Assembly: GCF_004801375.1 (NCBI RefSeq)
Contig: NZ_SSNZ01000011.1
Span: 57,074-121,073, forward strand
Reading direction: 5' to 3'
From: Flavobacterium supellecticarium
GTDB taxonomy: Bacteria > Bacteroidota > Bacteroidia > Flavobacteriales > Flavobacteriaceae
DNA length: 64,000 nucleotides
Program-made: the position numbers and the translations under genes
The notes under the pieces: generated by a model
Seen by the model: only the letters and a program-made list of their open reading frames with translations
Database searches by the model: none
Told to the model about the DNA's origin: nothing
Part shown: positions 45,891 through 55,045 of the stretch, piece after piece
Layout of the letters: each line of letters starts with the position of its first letter
Numbering within the stretch: the stretch's first letter is position 1

Positions 45891-47111
45891 ATGAAAAAAC
45901 TAGATATTCAGGCCATAAGAGCCGATTTTCCAATACTTTCCCAAACGGTAAACGGAAAACCGCTGGTCTATTTCGATAATGGCGCCACCGCCCAAAAACC
46001 TAAAGTGGTAATCGATGCGATTACAAAATATTACCAGGAAATCAATGCGAATATCCATAGAGGAGTGCATACATTGAGCCAGTTGGCAACCGATGCGTAT
46101 GAAGTTTCCCGTAATACGATTCAAAAACACCTGAATGCCAAACACAATCACGAGATTATTTTTACTTCGGGGACGACACACGGAATTAATCTGGTAGCCA
46201 ATGGTTTTGCAGCACTGTTACAACCGGGCGATGAAGTGATGGTTTCGGCTATCGAACACCATAGCAATATCGTGCCCTGGCAGTTTTTATGCGAACGAAC
46301 CGGAGCGAACCTGGTTGTGATTCCGATGAATGAAAAAGGAGAATTGATCCTTTCGGAATTCGACAGGTTGCTAAATGAAAAGGTGAAAATCATTGCGGTA
46401 AATCATATTTCCAACGCTTTGGGAACGGTAAATCCAATTGCCGAGATTATTGAAAAAGCACATCAGGTTGGTGCTGCGGTTTTAATCGACGGTGCTCAGG
46501 CGACGCCCCATTTACGTCCCGATGTACAGGAACTGGATTGTGATTTCTATGTGTTTTCCGGTCATAAGGTTTGCGGACCAACCGGAGTGGGAATTCTGTA
46601 CGGAAAAGAAAGCTGGTTAAACCGACTACCGCCATATCAGGGTGGAGGTGAAATGATCAAAGAAGTTACCTTTGCAAAAACAACCTATGCCGATTTACCT
46701 CATAAATTTGAAGCCGGGACACCAAACATCGCAGGCGGAATCGTTTTAGGAACCGCAATCGATTATTTGAACGAAATCGGATTTGAAGCCATCGAAGCCT
46801 ACGAACAGGAATTACTAGCCTACGGAACCGAAAAATTACTGGAAATTGAAGGCGTAAAAATATACGGAACCGGAGCGCATAAAGCTTCATTGATTTCGTT
46901 TAATATCGAAGGAATCCACCCGTATGATATCGGTACGATTGTAGACAAACTGGGAATCGCCGTACGAACCGGGCACCATTGTGCGCAGCCGGTAATGAAT
47001 TTCTTCGATATTCCGGGTACGGTACGGGCATCGTTTGCGTTTTACAATACGAAAGAAGAAATTGATATCTTTGTAGAAGCTGTAAAAAAAGCAAAACAAA
47101 TGTTATCCTAA
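45891..47111 (+). CDS. sufS: Cysteine desulfurase SufS
   Basis: A 406-residue PLP enzyme that takes sulfur from cysteine for Fe-S cluster assembly. The PLP-binding Lys is in SGHKVCGPTGVGILYG (about 222-237), the catalytic Cys in RTGHHCAQP (about 361-369), and the N-terminal DFPILSQTVNGKPLVYFDN is typical of group II desulfurases. It leads the second half of the SUF locus (sufS, lipoprotein, sufE, DUF59, DUF2480), closely spaced on the plus strand. Confidence 0.97.
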   Translation: MKKLDIQAIRADFPILSQTVNGKPLVYFDNGATAQKPKVVIDAITKYYQEINANIHRGVHTLSQLATDAYEVSRNTIQKHLNAKHNHEIIFTSGTTHGINLVANGFAALLQPGDEVMVSAIEHHSNIVPWQFLCERTGANLVVIPMNEKGELILSEFDRLLNEKVKIIAVNHISNALGTVNPIAEIIEKAHQVGAAVLIDGAQATPHLRPDVQELDCDFYVFSGHKVCGPTGVGILYGKESWLNRLPPYQGGGEMIKEVTFAKTTYADLPHKFEAGTPNIAGGIVLGTAIDYLNEIGFEAIEAYEQELLAYGTEKLLEIEGVKIYGTGAHKASLISFNIEGIHPYDIGTIVDKLGIAVRTGHHCAQPVMNFFDIPGTVRASFAFYNTKEEIDIFVEAVKKAKQMLS

Positions 47112-47121
47112 AAACAAGCCT

Positions 47122-47601
47122 ATGAGACTAGTAACCCTTTTAGCATCGGTTATTATTACCTGTACAGGATGTAACTGTACGAAGAAAAATATAGCCGGAT
47201 CGACGGAAAAAGAAACCGAACTAACGATGAAACAGGAACAACAAAACCCGGTTTTTGAATATGATGCTTCATCAAGAGGGTTCTATCGAAAAATCGTACT
47301 GGACAATAAGGAGTTACGCGTGACCAGTAAAAGGGACGATATGAGTGAACCTACGGTGATCAAACTTTCGGATCAGGAGTGGAATGCTATTCTGGCCGAC
47401 TTTAAAAAAGTAGATCTGAAAGCGGTGCCGGAATTAAAAGCACCTACCGAAAAAAGGTTTTACGATGGGGCTGCAATGGCCAATTTTACGATACAAACCA
47501 AAGACGGAACCTATACCGCGCCTACATTTGACCACGGATTTCCGCCGGCAGTGATTGAAAAAATTGTAAATAAGCTAAATGAATTAGCCGACAAAAAATA
47601 A
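47122..47601 (+). CDS. Hypothetical lipoprotein in the sufS operon
   Basis: A 159-residue protein with a lipoprotein signal (MRLVTLLASVIITCTGC, then NCTKK). The rest is a small soluble domain with VIKLSDQEWNAILADFKKVD in the middle and YTAPTFDHGFPPAVIEKIVN near the end. I recognise similar Bacteroidota proteins but no known function. It lies between sufS (10 bases) and sufE (4 bases), so it is cotranscribed with them. Confidence 0.72.
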   Translation: MRLVTLLASVIITCTGCNCTKKNIAGSTEKETELTMKQEQQNPVFEYDASSRGFYRKIVLDNKELRVTSKRDDMSEPTVIKLSDQEWNAILADFKKVDLKAVPELKAPTEKRFYDGAAMANFTIQTKDGTYTAPTFDHGFPPAVIEKIVNKLNELADKK

Positions 47602-47605
47602 GAAG

Positions 47606-48025
47606 ATGACGATAAAAGCAATTCAGGAGGAGATTGTAGACGAATTCTCGATGTTTGAAGACTGGATGCAACGGTACGAATACATCATTGAACTGGGTAA
47701 AAGTCTGCCTCTCATTGAAGAACAGTATAAAAAAGACGAAAATATTATTAAAGGCTGTCAGTCGAAAGTATGGTTGTATGCGGAAGAAAAAGACGGAAAT
47801 ATCGTTTTTACAGCCGATAGCGATGCGATACTGACCAAAGGGATTATTGCCATCCTGATCCGTACCTTTTCGAACCAGTCGGCACAGGCTATTTTAGAAG
47901 CCAACACCGATTTTATCGATGAAATCGGATTAAAAGAACACTTATCACCAACCCGTGCGAACGGACTGGTGTCGATGATCAAACAAATTAAAATGTATGC
48001 TTTGGCGTTTCAGTCCAAAAATTAA
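47606..48025 (+). CDS. sufE: SufE-family sulfur acceptor
   Basis: A 139-residue protein that accepts persulfide sulfur from SufS and passes it to the SufBCD scaffold. The active Cys is in IKGCQSKVWLYAEE (about 49-62), and the N-terminal block IVDEFSMFEDWMQRYEYIIELG is typical. It follows the lipoprotein gene and precedes the DUF59 gene by 5 bases. Confidence 0.95.
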   Translation: MTIKAIQEEIVDEFSMFEDWMQRYEYIIELGKSLPLIEEQYKKDENIIKGCQSKVWLYAEEKDGNIVFTADSDAILTKGIIAILIRTFSNQSAQAILEANTDFIDEIGLKEHLSPTRANGLVSMIKQIKMYALAFQSKN

Positions 48026-48030
48026 AGGTT

Positions 48031-48354
48031 ATGGAAGAATTTAACGATACTATAAATCTGGGAGAAAATGTGGTAAAAGTACTGAAAGGTATTTATGACC
48101 CGGAAATCCCGGTAGATATTTACGAATTGGGTCTTATCTATGATGTAATGATCAATGAAGACAACGACGTAAAGATCTTAATGACACTTACGTCACCAAA
48201 CTGTCCGGTAGCGGAAACGTTACCGATGGAGGTAGAAGAAAAAATTAAATCCATTGATGCGGTAAAATCCTGTGAAGTGGAAATCACTTTCGATCCGCCA
48301 TGGAGTAAAGACCTGATGAGCGAAGAAGCGAAACTCGAACTGGGAATGCTGTAA
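48031..48354 (+). CDS. SUF-system DUF59 (MIP18-like) protein
   Basis: A 107-residue DUF59 protein. YDPEIPVDIYELGLIYDV (about 23-40), the conserved Cys in LTSPNCPVAETLP (about 52-64) and WSKDLMSEEAKLELGML at the C-terminus are typical of SufT/PaaD-like proteins that help in Fe-S cluster maturation. It ends in an overlap with the DUF2480 gene. Confidence 0.92.
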   Translation: MEEFNDTINLGENVVKVLKGIYDPEIPVDIYELGLIYDVMINEDNDVKILMTLTSPNCPVAETLPMEVEEKIKSIDAVKSCEVEITFDPPWSKDLMSEEAKLELGML

Positions 48355-48857
48355 TGGAAGAGATTGTAAACAGAGTCGCGAATAGTGTTTTGCAGGTTTT
48401 TGACCTGGAAGACTATTATCCCGAAGGGCCTCGTTTTTCCATTGATGTTTCGCAATGGCTTTACGAAGGTCTGGTACTGCGTGAAAAAGATTTCCGCGAA
48501 CAGCTTAAAAACCATAACTGGGAGACCTATAAAGACGGTTTTGTGGCGTTATCCTGTAGCACGGATGCGATTGTTCCTGCGTGGGCATTTATGTTGATCA
48601 CAGCTTATTTGGAGCCGGTTGCCAAAAATGTTTTCTGGGGAACGATTCCGCAAATGGAAATTGGATTGTATCAGGAGATACTGCAAAAGCTGGATTATAG
48701 CAGTTATCAGGATAAACCGGTGATTATCAAAGGATGTTCCCGTAAACCGGTTCCGCAGGAAGTCTATGTGCTGGCCACGCAAAAGCTGATGCCGGTTGCC
48801 AAAAGCATTATGTTTGGCGAAGCCTGTTCGGCCGTTCCGGTTTATAAACGCAAATAG
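48354..48857 (+). CDS. DUF2480-family protein
   Basis: A 167-residue protein of family DUF2480, function unknown. The family's core, IDVSQWLYEGLVLREKDFR and VIIKGCSRKPVPQEVYVLA (about 122-140), is clear. The gene shares one base with the end of the DUF59 gene, so it is cotranscribed with the SUF cluster; association with Fe-S metabolism is inferred only from that position. Confidence 0.87.
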   Translation: MEEIVNRVANSVLQVFDLEDYYPEGPRFSIDVSQWLYEGLVLREKDFREQLKNHNWETYKDGFVALSCSTDAIVPAWAFMLITAYLEPVAKNVFWGTIPQMEIGLYQEILQKLDYSSYQDKPVIIKGCSRKPVPQEVYVLATQKLMPVAKSIMFGEACSAVPVYKRK

Positions 48858-48936
48858 TATTTGTCGGTTTTTACATAGTTTTTTGTGATTTTTTTATGAT
48901 TTTTTGTTACCTTGTGTGAAACAGAAAATTCTACCT

Positions 48937-49809
48937 ATGAGAAAAATTGCATTGACACTGCTTTGTTTTATCGGTACTATGGCCGTTCAAGCACAGGAAC
49001 CCGTTCAGGATACTACAAAACACTGGACAACCAAAGGGAATATTTCATTCCTTCTTAACCAATCGGCCTTTAACAATTGGGTTGCCGGGGGAGAAAACAA
49101 TATCGCCGGTAATCTGGGCGTGAATTACGATTTTAATTATAAGAAGGGTGACTGGTCCTGGGACAATAAAATTATTGCCGCCTACGGGCTTGTAAAAACG
49201 AAGAACTCTGCTTTTGAAAAGAAAACGGACGACCGATTGGAGTTAAACTCGCTATTGGGTAAAAAAGCATCGGGTTATTGGTATTATTCTGCTTTTTTAA
49301 ACTTTAAAACGCAGATGACAAAAGGATATACCTATGGTACAGATGCCGACGGTGCCGAAACCCGAAGTGAATATACCAACTTTCTGTCTCCGGGATACCT
49401 GTCTTTTGGTCCGGGTATGCTTTGGAAAAAAAGTGATAATCTGAAAGCAAACCTTTCACCGGCGACTTCTAAGTTAACATTTGTCGACAAGAATTTTACC
49501 TTGCCCAATCAGGGTTATTTTGGTGTGGATGAAGGAAAAAGTATACGATATGAATTGGGTTTTAACGCATCGGCCTATTATAAGTTTAACCTGATGGAAA
49601 ATGTATCGGTTGAAAATATACTAAACCTGTACTCCAATTATCTGGAGGATCCGCAAAACGTCGATTTGGATTATCAGTTAAATATCGTGATGAAAATCAA
49701 CAAATATTTATCAACCAATCTGGCTTTCCAAACCATTTATGATGACAATGCTTTTAAAGGGTTTCAGATCCGTCAGGTATTGGGACTTGGAATCAATTAC
49801 GGATTTTAA
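48937..49809 (+). CDS. DUF3078-domain exported protein
   Basis: A 290-residue exported protein of family DUF3078, with a signal peptide ending AVQAQ. WTTKGNISFLLNQSAFNNW and the pattern of alternating beta strands up to the C-terminal phenylalanine (GLGINYGF) suggest an outer-membrane beta barrel. ATG 48937 is preferred over the longer frame from 48904 because it starts the signal peptide. No function is known. Confidence 0.82.
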   Translation: MRKIALTLLCFIGTMAVQAQEPVQDTTKHWTTKGNISFLLNQSAFNNWVAGGENNIAGNLGVNYDFNYKKGDWSWDNKIIAAYGLVKTKNSAFEKKTDDRLELNSLLGKKASGYWYYSAFLNFKTQMTKGYTYGTDADGAETRSEYTNFLSPGYLSFGPGMLWKKSDNLKANLSPATSKLTFVDKNFTLPNQGYFGVDEGKSIRYELGFNASAYYKFNLMENVSVENILNLYSNYLEDPQNVDLDYQLNIVMKINKYLSTNLAFQTIYDDNAFKGFQIRQVLGLGINYGF

Positions 49810-49814
49810 AATTT

Positions 49815-49846
49815 ACATCTGACAGGGTTTAAAACCTGTCAGGTGT
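49815..49846. repeat. ACATCTGACAGG-type inverted repeat
   Basis: ACATCTGACAGGGTTT (49815-49830) and AAAACCTGTCAGGTGT (49831-49846) form an imperfect hairpin of the same type as 11974-12006. It is between the convergent DUF3078 and hflX genes, before the terminator. Confidence 0.6.
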
Positions 49847-49870
49847 CGAATATAGAAGTGAAAATATAAA

Positions 49871-49900
49871 ACAAAAGGCTGTCCACCGACAGCCTTTTGT
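49871..49900. terminator. Bidirectional terminator between DUF3078 and hflX
   Basis: ACAAAAGGCTGTC, a 4-base loop and GACAGCCTTTTGT form a perfect 13-base stem. It overlaps the first base of the hflX stop codon and can serve both convergent genes. Confidence 0.85.
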
Positions 49901-51129
49901 TATTCCTCTTCCTTTTCAACAGCATCCTTATAATCGGGATACAGGAAATTATTATAAGGAAAGCGCGTAATGTGAATTGTTCGTACGGCTTCGTATACTT
50001 TTTCACGGAATTCCTCGAAATTTTGTTTACTGGTTGCCGAAATAAACAAGGCGTTGTTTTCGCCTACCTTCGACATCCAGGTGTTTTTCCACTCGTCCAA
50101 TGTATAGTGTTTGGTTGTCCGTTCGGTAATCAGATCATCGGAGTCAATCGTCAGGTGTTTATAAGCGTCGATCTTGTTAAATACCATGATCGTTGGTTTA
50201 TCAGCACTTTTAATATCCTGTAAAATCTGATTTACAGAGGCGATATGATCTTCAAAATCGGGATGTGAAATATCTACCACATGTAATAATAAATCGGCTT
50301 CGCGTACTTCGTCCAGCGTGCTTTTAAAGGATTCCACCAATTGTGTTGGTAATTTGCGGATAAATCCAACGGTATCCGATAACAGGAATGGTAAGTTCTT
50401 GATCACTACTTTACGAACGGTCGTGTCTAAAGTAGCGAATAGTTTGTTTTCGACAAACACATCACTTTTACCAATGGCATTCATTAAAGTCGATTTTCCT
50501 ACGTTGGTATAACCCACTAAGGCCACGCGAACCATAGCACCGCGGTTGCTTCGTTGTACGGACATCTGACGGTCGATAGTTTTGATTTTCTCTTTTAATA
50601 AAGCGATACGATCCCTAACAATACGACGGTCGGTTTCAATCTCGGTTTCACCGGGACCACGCATACCAATACCACCTCGCTGTCGTTCAAGGTGTGTCCA
50701 CATACCTGAAAGACGGGGTAGCAAATACTGACATTGCGCCAGTTCTACCTGTGTACGGGCATAGGATGTTTCGGCTCTTTGCGCAAAAATATCCAGGATA
50801 AGGTTGGTACGATCCAGGACTTTACAATCCAAAAGTTTGGAAATGTTTTTTTGCTGTGCCGGGGTAAGCTCATCGTCAAAAATCACGGTTTTAACGTCGT
50901 TATCTTTTATATAATATTGGATCTCTTCCATTTTACCGGTTCCCACAAATGTTTTGGGGTTGGGTTTGTCCATTTTCTGAGAAAAACGCTTCACCACTTC
51001 ACCTCCGGCTGTAAAAGTCAGAAATTCAAGTTCATCCAGATACTCGCCAAGTTTTTCCTCACTTTGCTCTTTGGTTATGATTCCGACAATTACGGTTTTT
51101 TCAAAATTTATTACTTCTTTCTCTAACAT
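49900..51129 (-). CDS. hflX: GTPase HflX
   Basis: A 409-residue ribosome-binding GTPase that helps to recycle stalled or heat-damaged ribosomes. An N-terminal HflX domain carries ERQRGGIGMRGPGETEIETD (about 142-161), followed by the G domain with G1 GYTNVGKST (about 208-216), G3 DTVGFI and G4 NKID (about 323-326). Full length. The gene runs against the DUF3078 gene. Confidence 0.95.
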   Translation of the reverse strand: MLEKEVINFEKTVIVGIITKEQSEEKLGEYLDELEFLTFTAGGEVVKRFSQKMDKPNPKTFVGTGKMEEIQYYIKDNDVKTVIFDDELTPAQQKNISKLLDCKVLDRTNLILDIFAQRAETSYARTQVELAQCQYLLPRLSGMWTHLERQRGGIGMRGPGETEIETDRRIVRDRIALLKEKIKTIDRQMSVQRSNRGAMVRVALVGYTNVGKSTLMNAIGKSDVFVENKLFATLDTTVRKVVIKNLPFLLSDTVGFIRKLPTQLVESFKSTLDEVREADLLLHVVDISHPDFEDHIASVNQILQDIKSADKPTIMVFNKIDAYKHLTIDSDDLITERTTKHYTLDEWKNTWMSKVGENNALFISATSKQNFEEFREKVYEAVRTIHITRFPYNNFLYPDYKDAVEKEEE

Positions 51130-51146
51130 TCTTTTCTATTAAAGTA

Positions 51147-51154
51147 CAAAAATA
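51147..51154 (-). promoter_or_regulatory. -7 box of hflX
   Basis: The minus strand reads TATTTTTG, a TAnnTTTG match, 17 bases upstream of the hflX ATG, implying a very short leader. Confidence 0.4.
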
Positions 51155-51288
51155 AGCATTTCAGGATTAATCGGAATAAATTATTAAATCATAACTAAAG
51201 AAGCATTTTGCATTACAAACAGGTCATAAAATGATTTTTTTACCAAATGGATAGGATTTTTGTATTGCCTCACCAAATAAAATATTTA

Positions 51289-54051
51289 ATGATGAAGAAA
51301 ACGTTCCTGATGCTATTGATGATTATGCTTAATTCTATTTGTTTGTCTCAGGTTTTTCCGGAAGGATTTGAAGGAAGCTTTCCGCCTTCCGGACCGGAAG
51401 GAGCCTGGATCGTAACGCACAACGGAATAGGGATGGGACCGATGAACCGGAATATCTGGAAACAAACGCCTCTTATTACGAGTGTGTATAATCCACATTC
51501 CGGAAATTATGCTGCTATGGTCGAAAAAATAAACATAGGAGACGGCAAAACAGAAGAAGACTGGCTTATTGCGCCCAAAGTTGCCATTCCTGCCGGTGGC
51601 GAATTGTCCTTCTATATTTTGCATGGACGTGCCGGTGATCAGGGATCCAAACTCAAAATAAAGATTTCAAAAACATCTCAAACGGATCTGTCTTCTTTTA
51701 CAGAAGTAGCTGAATTCTCAGAAAGTCAAATTGGTTCTGTTCCAGGGGTCTATAATAAGATGACGCTTACATTTAACGAACAACAGGTCACAGCAGATGA
51801 AATGGTTTACATCGCCTTTGTGCGCGTGCATGAGCAGACGGAAGGTGGTACTGGTGACCGCTTTTTGATTGATGATATCGAATTGAAATCTCCCTGTGTT
51901 ACACCAACGGATATCAAGATAACGAATGTTACTGCCAATTCGGCAGTGCTGGCCTGGGCGCTTCCGGACAGTCCCGGAAAATGGGAAATCGAACTGATTG
52001 CTGCTGCTTCGCCACGATCCGAAAGTACTACTGTAACCCAAAACCAATATGCTGTCATAAATCTTGATCCTCAAACGACCTATCGCTTCAGAGTGCGGTC
52101 GGAATGTGGGGAAATGGCATACAGTGAATGGAGTGATTTCTATGCGTTTACTACCCTTGTGAATAATGACGAGTGTCGTAATGCTCAAACGATTCCTGTA
52201 AACGAAGATCAATCCTGTAATAAAGTAGTACCGGTATCTTTTTTAGGAACTACGATAACGGGATCCGATAGCTGTGTGCCGGATAATAATGGCGATATAT
52301 GGTTTTCTTTTACAGCTACTCATGAAACGCATATGATTGATCTGATTAATTTTAAAGGAAATGCAAAACCGGTTGCCATAACGATGTATGAAGGAAAACA
52401 ATGTGATCAAACACAACCAATATATTGTAATACCACTAATTCTTTACTGGCATTGGGATTGCGGATAGGGACTGTTTATACCCTCCGGCTGGCGGTTAGT
52501 AGTCCGCGTGGAAAAACAGCCTTTAGCTTTGATCTTTGTGTTAAGATACCGGATGTTGTCCAGAACAATGCCACAGATTGTCTGGTTTATACCGTAAATC
52601 CGGATTTTGAAAAGCCTTTACATCAGGTGAAATCAGCATATCCCCAACTTTATAATCAGCACAGTGTTCCGGGATGGAAAACAACAGCGGAAAATAACCA
52701 TATAAAATTTTGGCATTCGGGTAATAATCGGAATATACAGGCTTATTCCGGAACTCAGTTTGTTGAAATTAACGAAACGGAAGGTTCGGATATATACCAG
52801 GATTACGCGACGGCAGTTCCTATTTCCTTTCGGTGTCGTTTTGTGCACAGAGGGCGGGATAATGAAAGTTCCTGTGCACTCTATGCCGGTCCGCCGGAAG
52901 GTCCGTTTGCTTTAGTTGTGATCGCTACAACAGGGAACAACGTCTGGAAGGAGTATGTCGGAACCTATGCTGTTCCGGAGAATCAGCCTGTAACCCGTTT
53001 TATTTTTAAAAACCAGTCAGGTAGCGGAAACCTTCTGGATGATTTTGAGCTAAAAGGTGATAATAGTATTGTTACACCAGGTCCTTTATTGTTAAATTGT
53101 GCCAACGCTTTGGCAAATGTCTCAGCAAAAGGGGAGGGTGTCTGGATGGCCGATACGAATAATCCCGGAACATCTACGATAGGGGATTACCATGCCAACA
53201 AAACTACGATCTCCGGATTTACAACAAGCGGAACCTATCGTTACTACTGGAAAACAGCACATTGTGTTGATATACTCGATGTGAAAATTGATAATGAGGA
53301 TAAAACAACCCTTCTGACATTTAATCCGATCGGGCCAATTTGCCCGGGAGCAGCCGTTCCGAAATTACCCAGCCGTTCGAAAGAAGGAATAGCAGGTGCC
53401 TGGATGCCACCGGTAATCAGTAATGCTATTACGACGACTTATGTCTTTACCCCGTATGCCAATCAATGCGTAAAACAAGGTATTACAGCATCGCTTACAG
53501 TAGCAGTACAACCAATAGCGGTAACTGTTCTTAGTGATTGTATCAATGATGAAGTTGTGCTGAAAATACAACCAGAAGAAGGAAATACTTTTGATCTGAC
53601 AAAGACTCATTTTCAATGGTTCTGCGATAAAAAAGGAAACGTAGGCAAAAATATGCCTGATTTTAATGTGACTCGTTATTGCCGGGATTGGATTAATGAT
53701 GTTGCTTTTCCGATTGTTTTTACGGTTAAAGTTACTGCAGCAGGTAGCTGCTCCGTTACAAAAGAAATTGCCGTCGAAGGGCTGCGTTGTCAGATTCAAA
53801 AAGGGATCTCGCCCAATAGCGATAATTTGAACGACACTTTTGATTTAACGGGGTTTAGTGTCGAAAAACTAAGCATTTTTAACCGATATGGTACGGAAGT
53901 TTACAGTCATGGTGCAGGCTATACCAACCAATGGTTCGGACAATCCAAAAATGGCGGTGAGTTGCCGGATAGCACCTATTTCTATGTTATTGATTTGAAA
54001 AAAGGTGAAACAAAAACGGGTTGGGTTTATATCAGCAGAGAAAATAGATAA
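51289..54051 (+). CDS. T9SS type B secreted adhesin-like protein, 920 residues
   Basis: A 920-residue exported surface protein. After a signal peptide (ending SICLSQ) comes a choice-of-anchor J/cleaved-adhesin domain (FPEGFEGSFPPSGPEGAW, about 21-203), an FN3 domain (about 205-292), a pre-peptidase-C-like domain (about 297-420, starts NNDECRNAQTIPVNED), a galactose-binding-like domain (about 430-590, NPDFEKP), an Ig-like region and the C-terminal CHU_C type B domain (about 835-920, GISPNSDNLNDTFDL, TKTGWVYISREN). The start could also be the next ATG (51292). Genes for a SprF-like and an OmpA-like protein follow, so it is probably exported and attached by them, as in gliding motility adhesins. 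Confidence 0.9.
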   Translation: MMKKTFLMLLMIMLNSICLSQVFPEGFEGSFPPSGPEGAWIVTHNGIGMGPMNRNIWKQTPLITSVYNPHSGNYAAMVEKINIGDGKTEEDWLIAPKVAIPAGGELSFYILHGRAGDQGSKLKIKISKTSQTDLSSFTEVAEFSESQIGSVPGVYNKMTLTFNEQQVTADEMVYIAFVRVHEQTEGGTGDRFLIDDIELKSPCVTPTDIKITNVTANSAVLAWALPDSPGKWEIELIAAASPRSESTTVTQNQYAVINLDPQTTYRFRVRSECGEMAYSEWSDFYAFTTLVNNDECRNAQTIPVNEDQSCNKVVPVSFLGTTITGSDSCVPDNNGDIWFSFTATHETHMIDLINFKGNAKPVAITMYEGKQCDQTQPIYCNTTNSLLALGLRIGTVYTLRLAVSSPRGKTAFSFDLCVKIPDVVQNNATDCLVYTVNPDFEKPLHQVKSAYPQLYNQHSVPGWKTTAENNHIKFWHSGNNRNIQAYSGTQFVEINETEGSDIYQDYATAVPISFRCRFVHRGRDNESSCALYAGPPEGPFALVVIATTGNNVWKEYVGTYAVPENQPVTRFIFKNQSGSGNLLDDFELKGDNSIVTPGPLLLNCANALANVSAKGEGVWMADTNNPGTSTIGDYHANKTTISGFTTSGTYRYYWKTAHCVDILDVKIDNEDKTTLLTFNPIGPICPGAAVPKLPSRSKEGIAGAWMPPVISNAITTTYVFTPYANQCVKQGITASLTVAVQPIAVTVLSDCINDEVVLKIQPEEGNTFDLTKTHFQWFCDKKGNVGKNMPDFNVTRYCRDWINDVAFPIVFTVKVTAAGSCSVTKEIAVEGLRCQIQKGISPNSDNLNDTFDLTGFSVEKLSIFNRYGTEVYSHGAGYTNQWFGQSKNGGELPDSTYFYVIDLKKGETKTGWVYISRENR

Positions 54052-54106
54052 TAACAGCAGAGAACGCCTGATCGTGTTAGGGGATTTATCCAGAAGTAGT
54101 ATACCA

Positions 54107-55027
54107 ATGAAGAAAATATATTTGACCGCCTTTTTAGCCCTGATCGGATTAAAAGAGGCCTCAGCACAACAAGACCCACATTATACACAATACATGTATA
54201 ATATGAATGTCATCAACCCGGCGTATGCAGGTTCGAAGGAGACGTTATCTTTCGGCTTGTTATACCGCAAACAGTGGGTTGATCTTGAAGGGGCTCCGTC
54301 TACGGCTACCTTTTCCGGTCACAGTCCGGTAGGTAAGAATGTAGGATTGGGACTTTCGGTAATTTCGGACAAGATCGGTCCTGTGAAAGAGAATAATGTG
54401 TACGCTGACTTCTCCTACACCTTAAACCTTGGTGGTGAACACAAACTAGCTTTGGGATTAAAAGCGGGAGCGACTTTCCATAAGGTTGGGTTATTATCGG
54501 ATGTAGGTCCGTATGTTCCGGATGCGAACGACCCTGCCTTTGCCGAGAACACCAGCCGAACGTTTTTTAACGCCGGAGCGGGATTGTTCTACTACACCAA
54601 CAAATACTACTTAGCCGCTTCGGTACCGAACATGTTAAAGTCGACGTATCTGGATTATAACGGCCGTAAATTCGGAAGCGATACGCAACACTATTTTGTA
54701 ACGGGGGGATATGTATTCGATTTAAGCGAGAATGCAAAATTCAAACCATTCTTTATGGTTAAATCCGCTTTTAATGCACCTACTTCGTTTGATATCTCGA
54801 CCAATTTCCTTTTTTATGAGAAATTCGAAATCGGAGCGACCTACCGATTGGACGATTCCTTTGGCGCGATGGTTAACTATGCCATTTCACCAAGTGTTCG
54901 TATCGGATATGCTTATGATCATATCGTATCCGATTTAAAAAAAACTACGTCATCGTCGCATGAATTTATAATACTGTTTGACCTCTGTTTTTCTAAAAAT
55001 GCATCCAAATCGCCCCGATATTTCTAA
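54107..55027 (+). CDS. PorP/SprF-family T9SS outer-membrane protein (copy 1)
   Basis: A 306-residue protein with a signal peptide ending EASAQ, then the family signature QQDPHYTQYMYNMNVINPAYAG (about 21-42), and alternating beta strands consistent with an outer-membrane barrel. SprF is required to export or anchor the type B adhesin SprB; a comparable role for the adjacent adhesin is inferred. The frame is open upstream to 54005, overlapping the adhesin gene, but the signal peptide begins at 54107. The DNA is nearly identical to copy 2 at 63442. Confidence 0.92.
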   Translation: MKKIYLTAFLALIGLKEASAQQDPHYTQYMYNMNVINPAYAGSKETLSFGLLYRKQWVDLEGAPSTATFSGHSPVGKNVGLGLSVISDKIGPVKENNVYADFSYTLNLGGEHKLALGLKAGATFHKVGLLSDVGPYVPDANDPAFAENTSRTFFNAGAGLFYYTNKYYLAASVPNMLKSTYLDYNGRKFGSDTQHYFVTGGYVFDLSENAKFKPFFMVKSAFNAPTSFDISTNFLFYEKFEIGATYRLDDSFGAMVNYAISPSVRIGYAYDHIVSDLKKTTSSSHEFIILFDLCFSKNASKSPRYF

Positions 55028-55045
55028 CATTAAATAGCCTACAGT

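Noticed and set aside
54005..54106. Longer N-terminus for the first SprF-like protein
   Set aside because: It overlaps the adhesin gene and would bury the signal peptide; the second copy starts at the same internal ATG.
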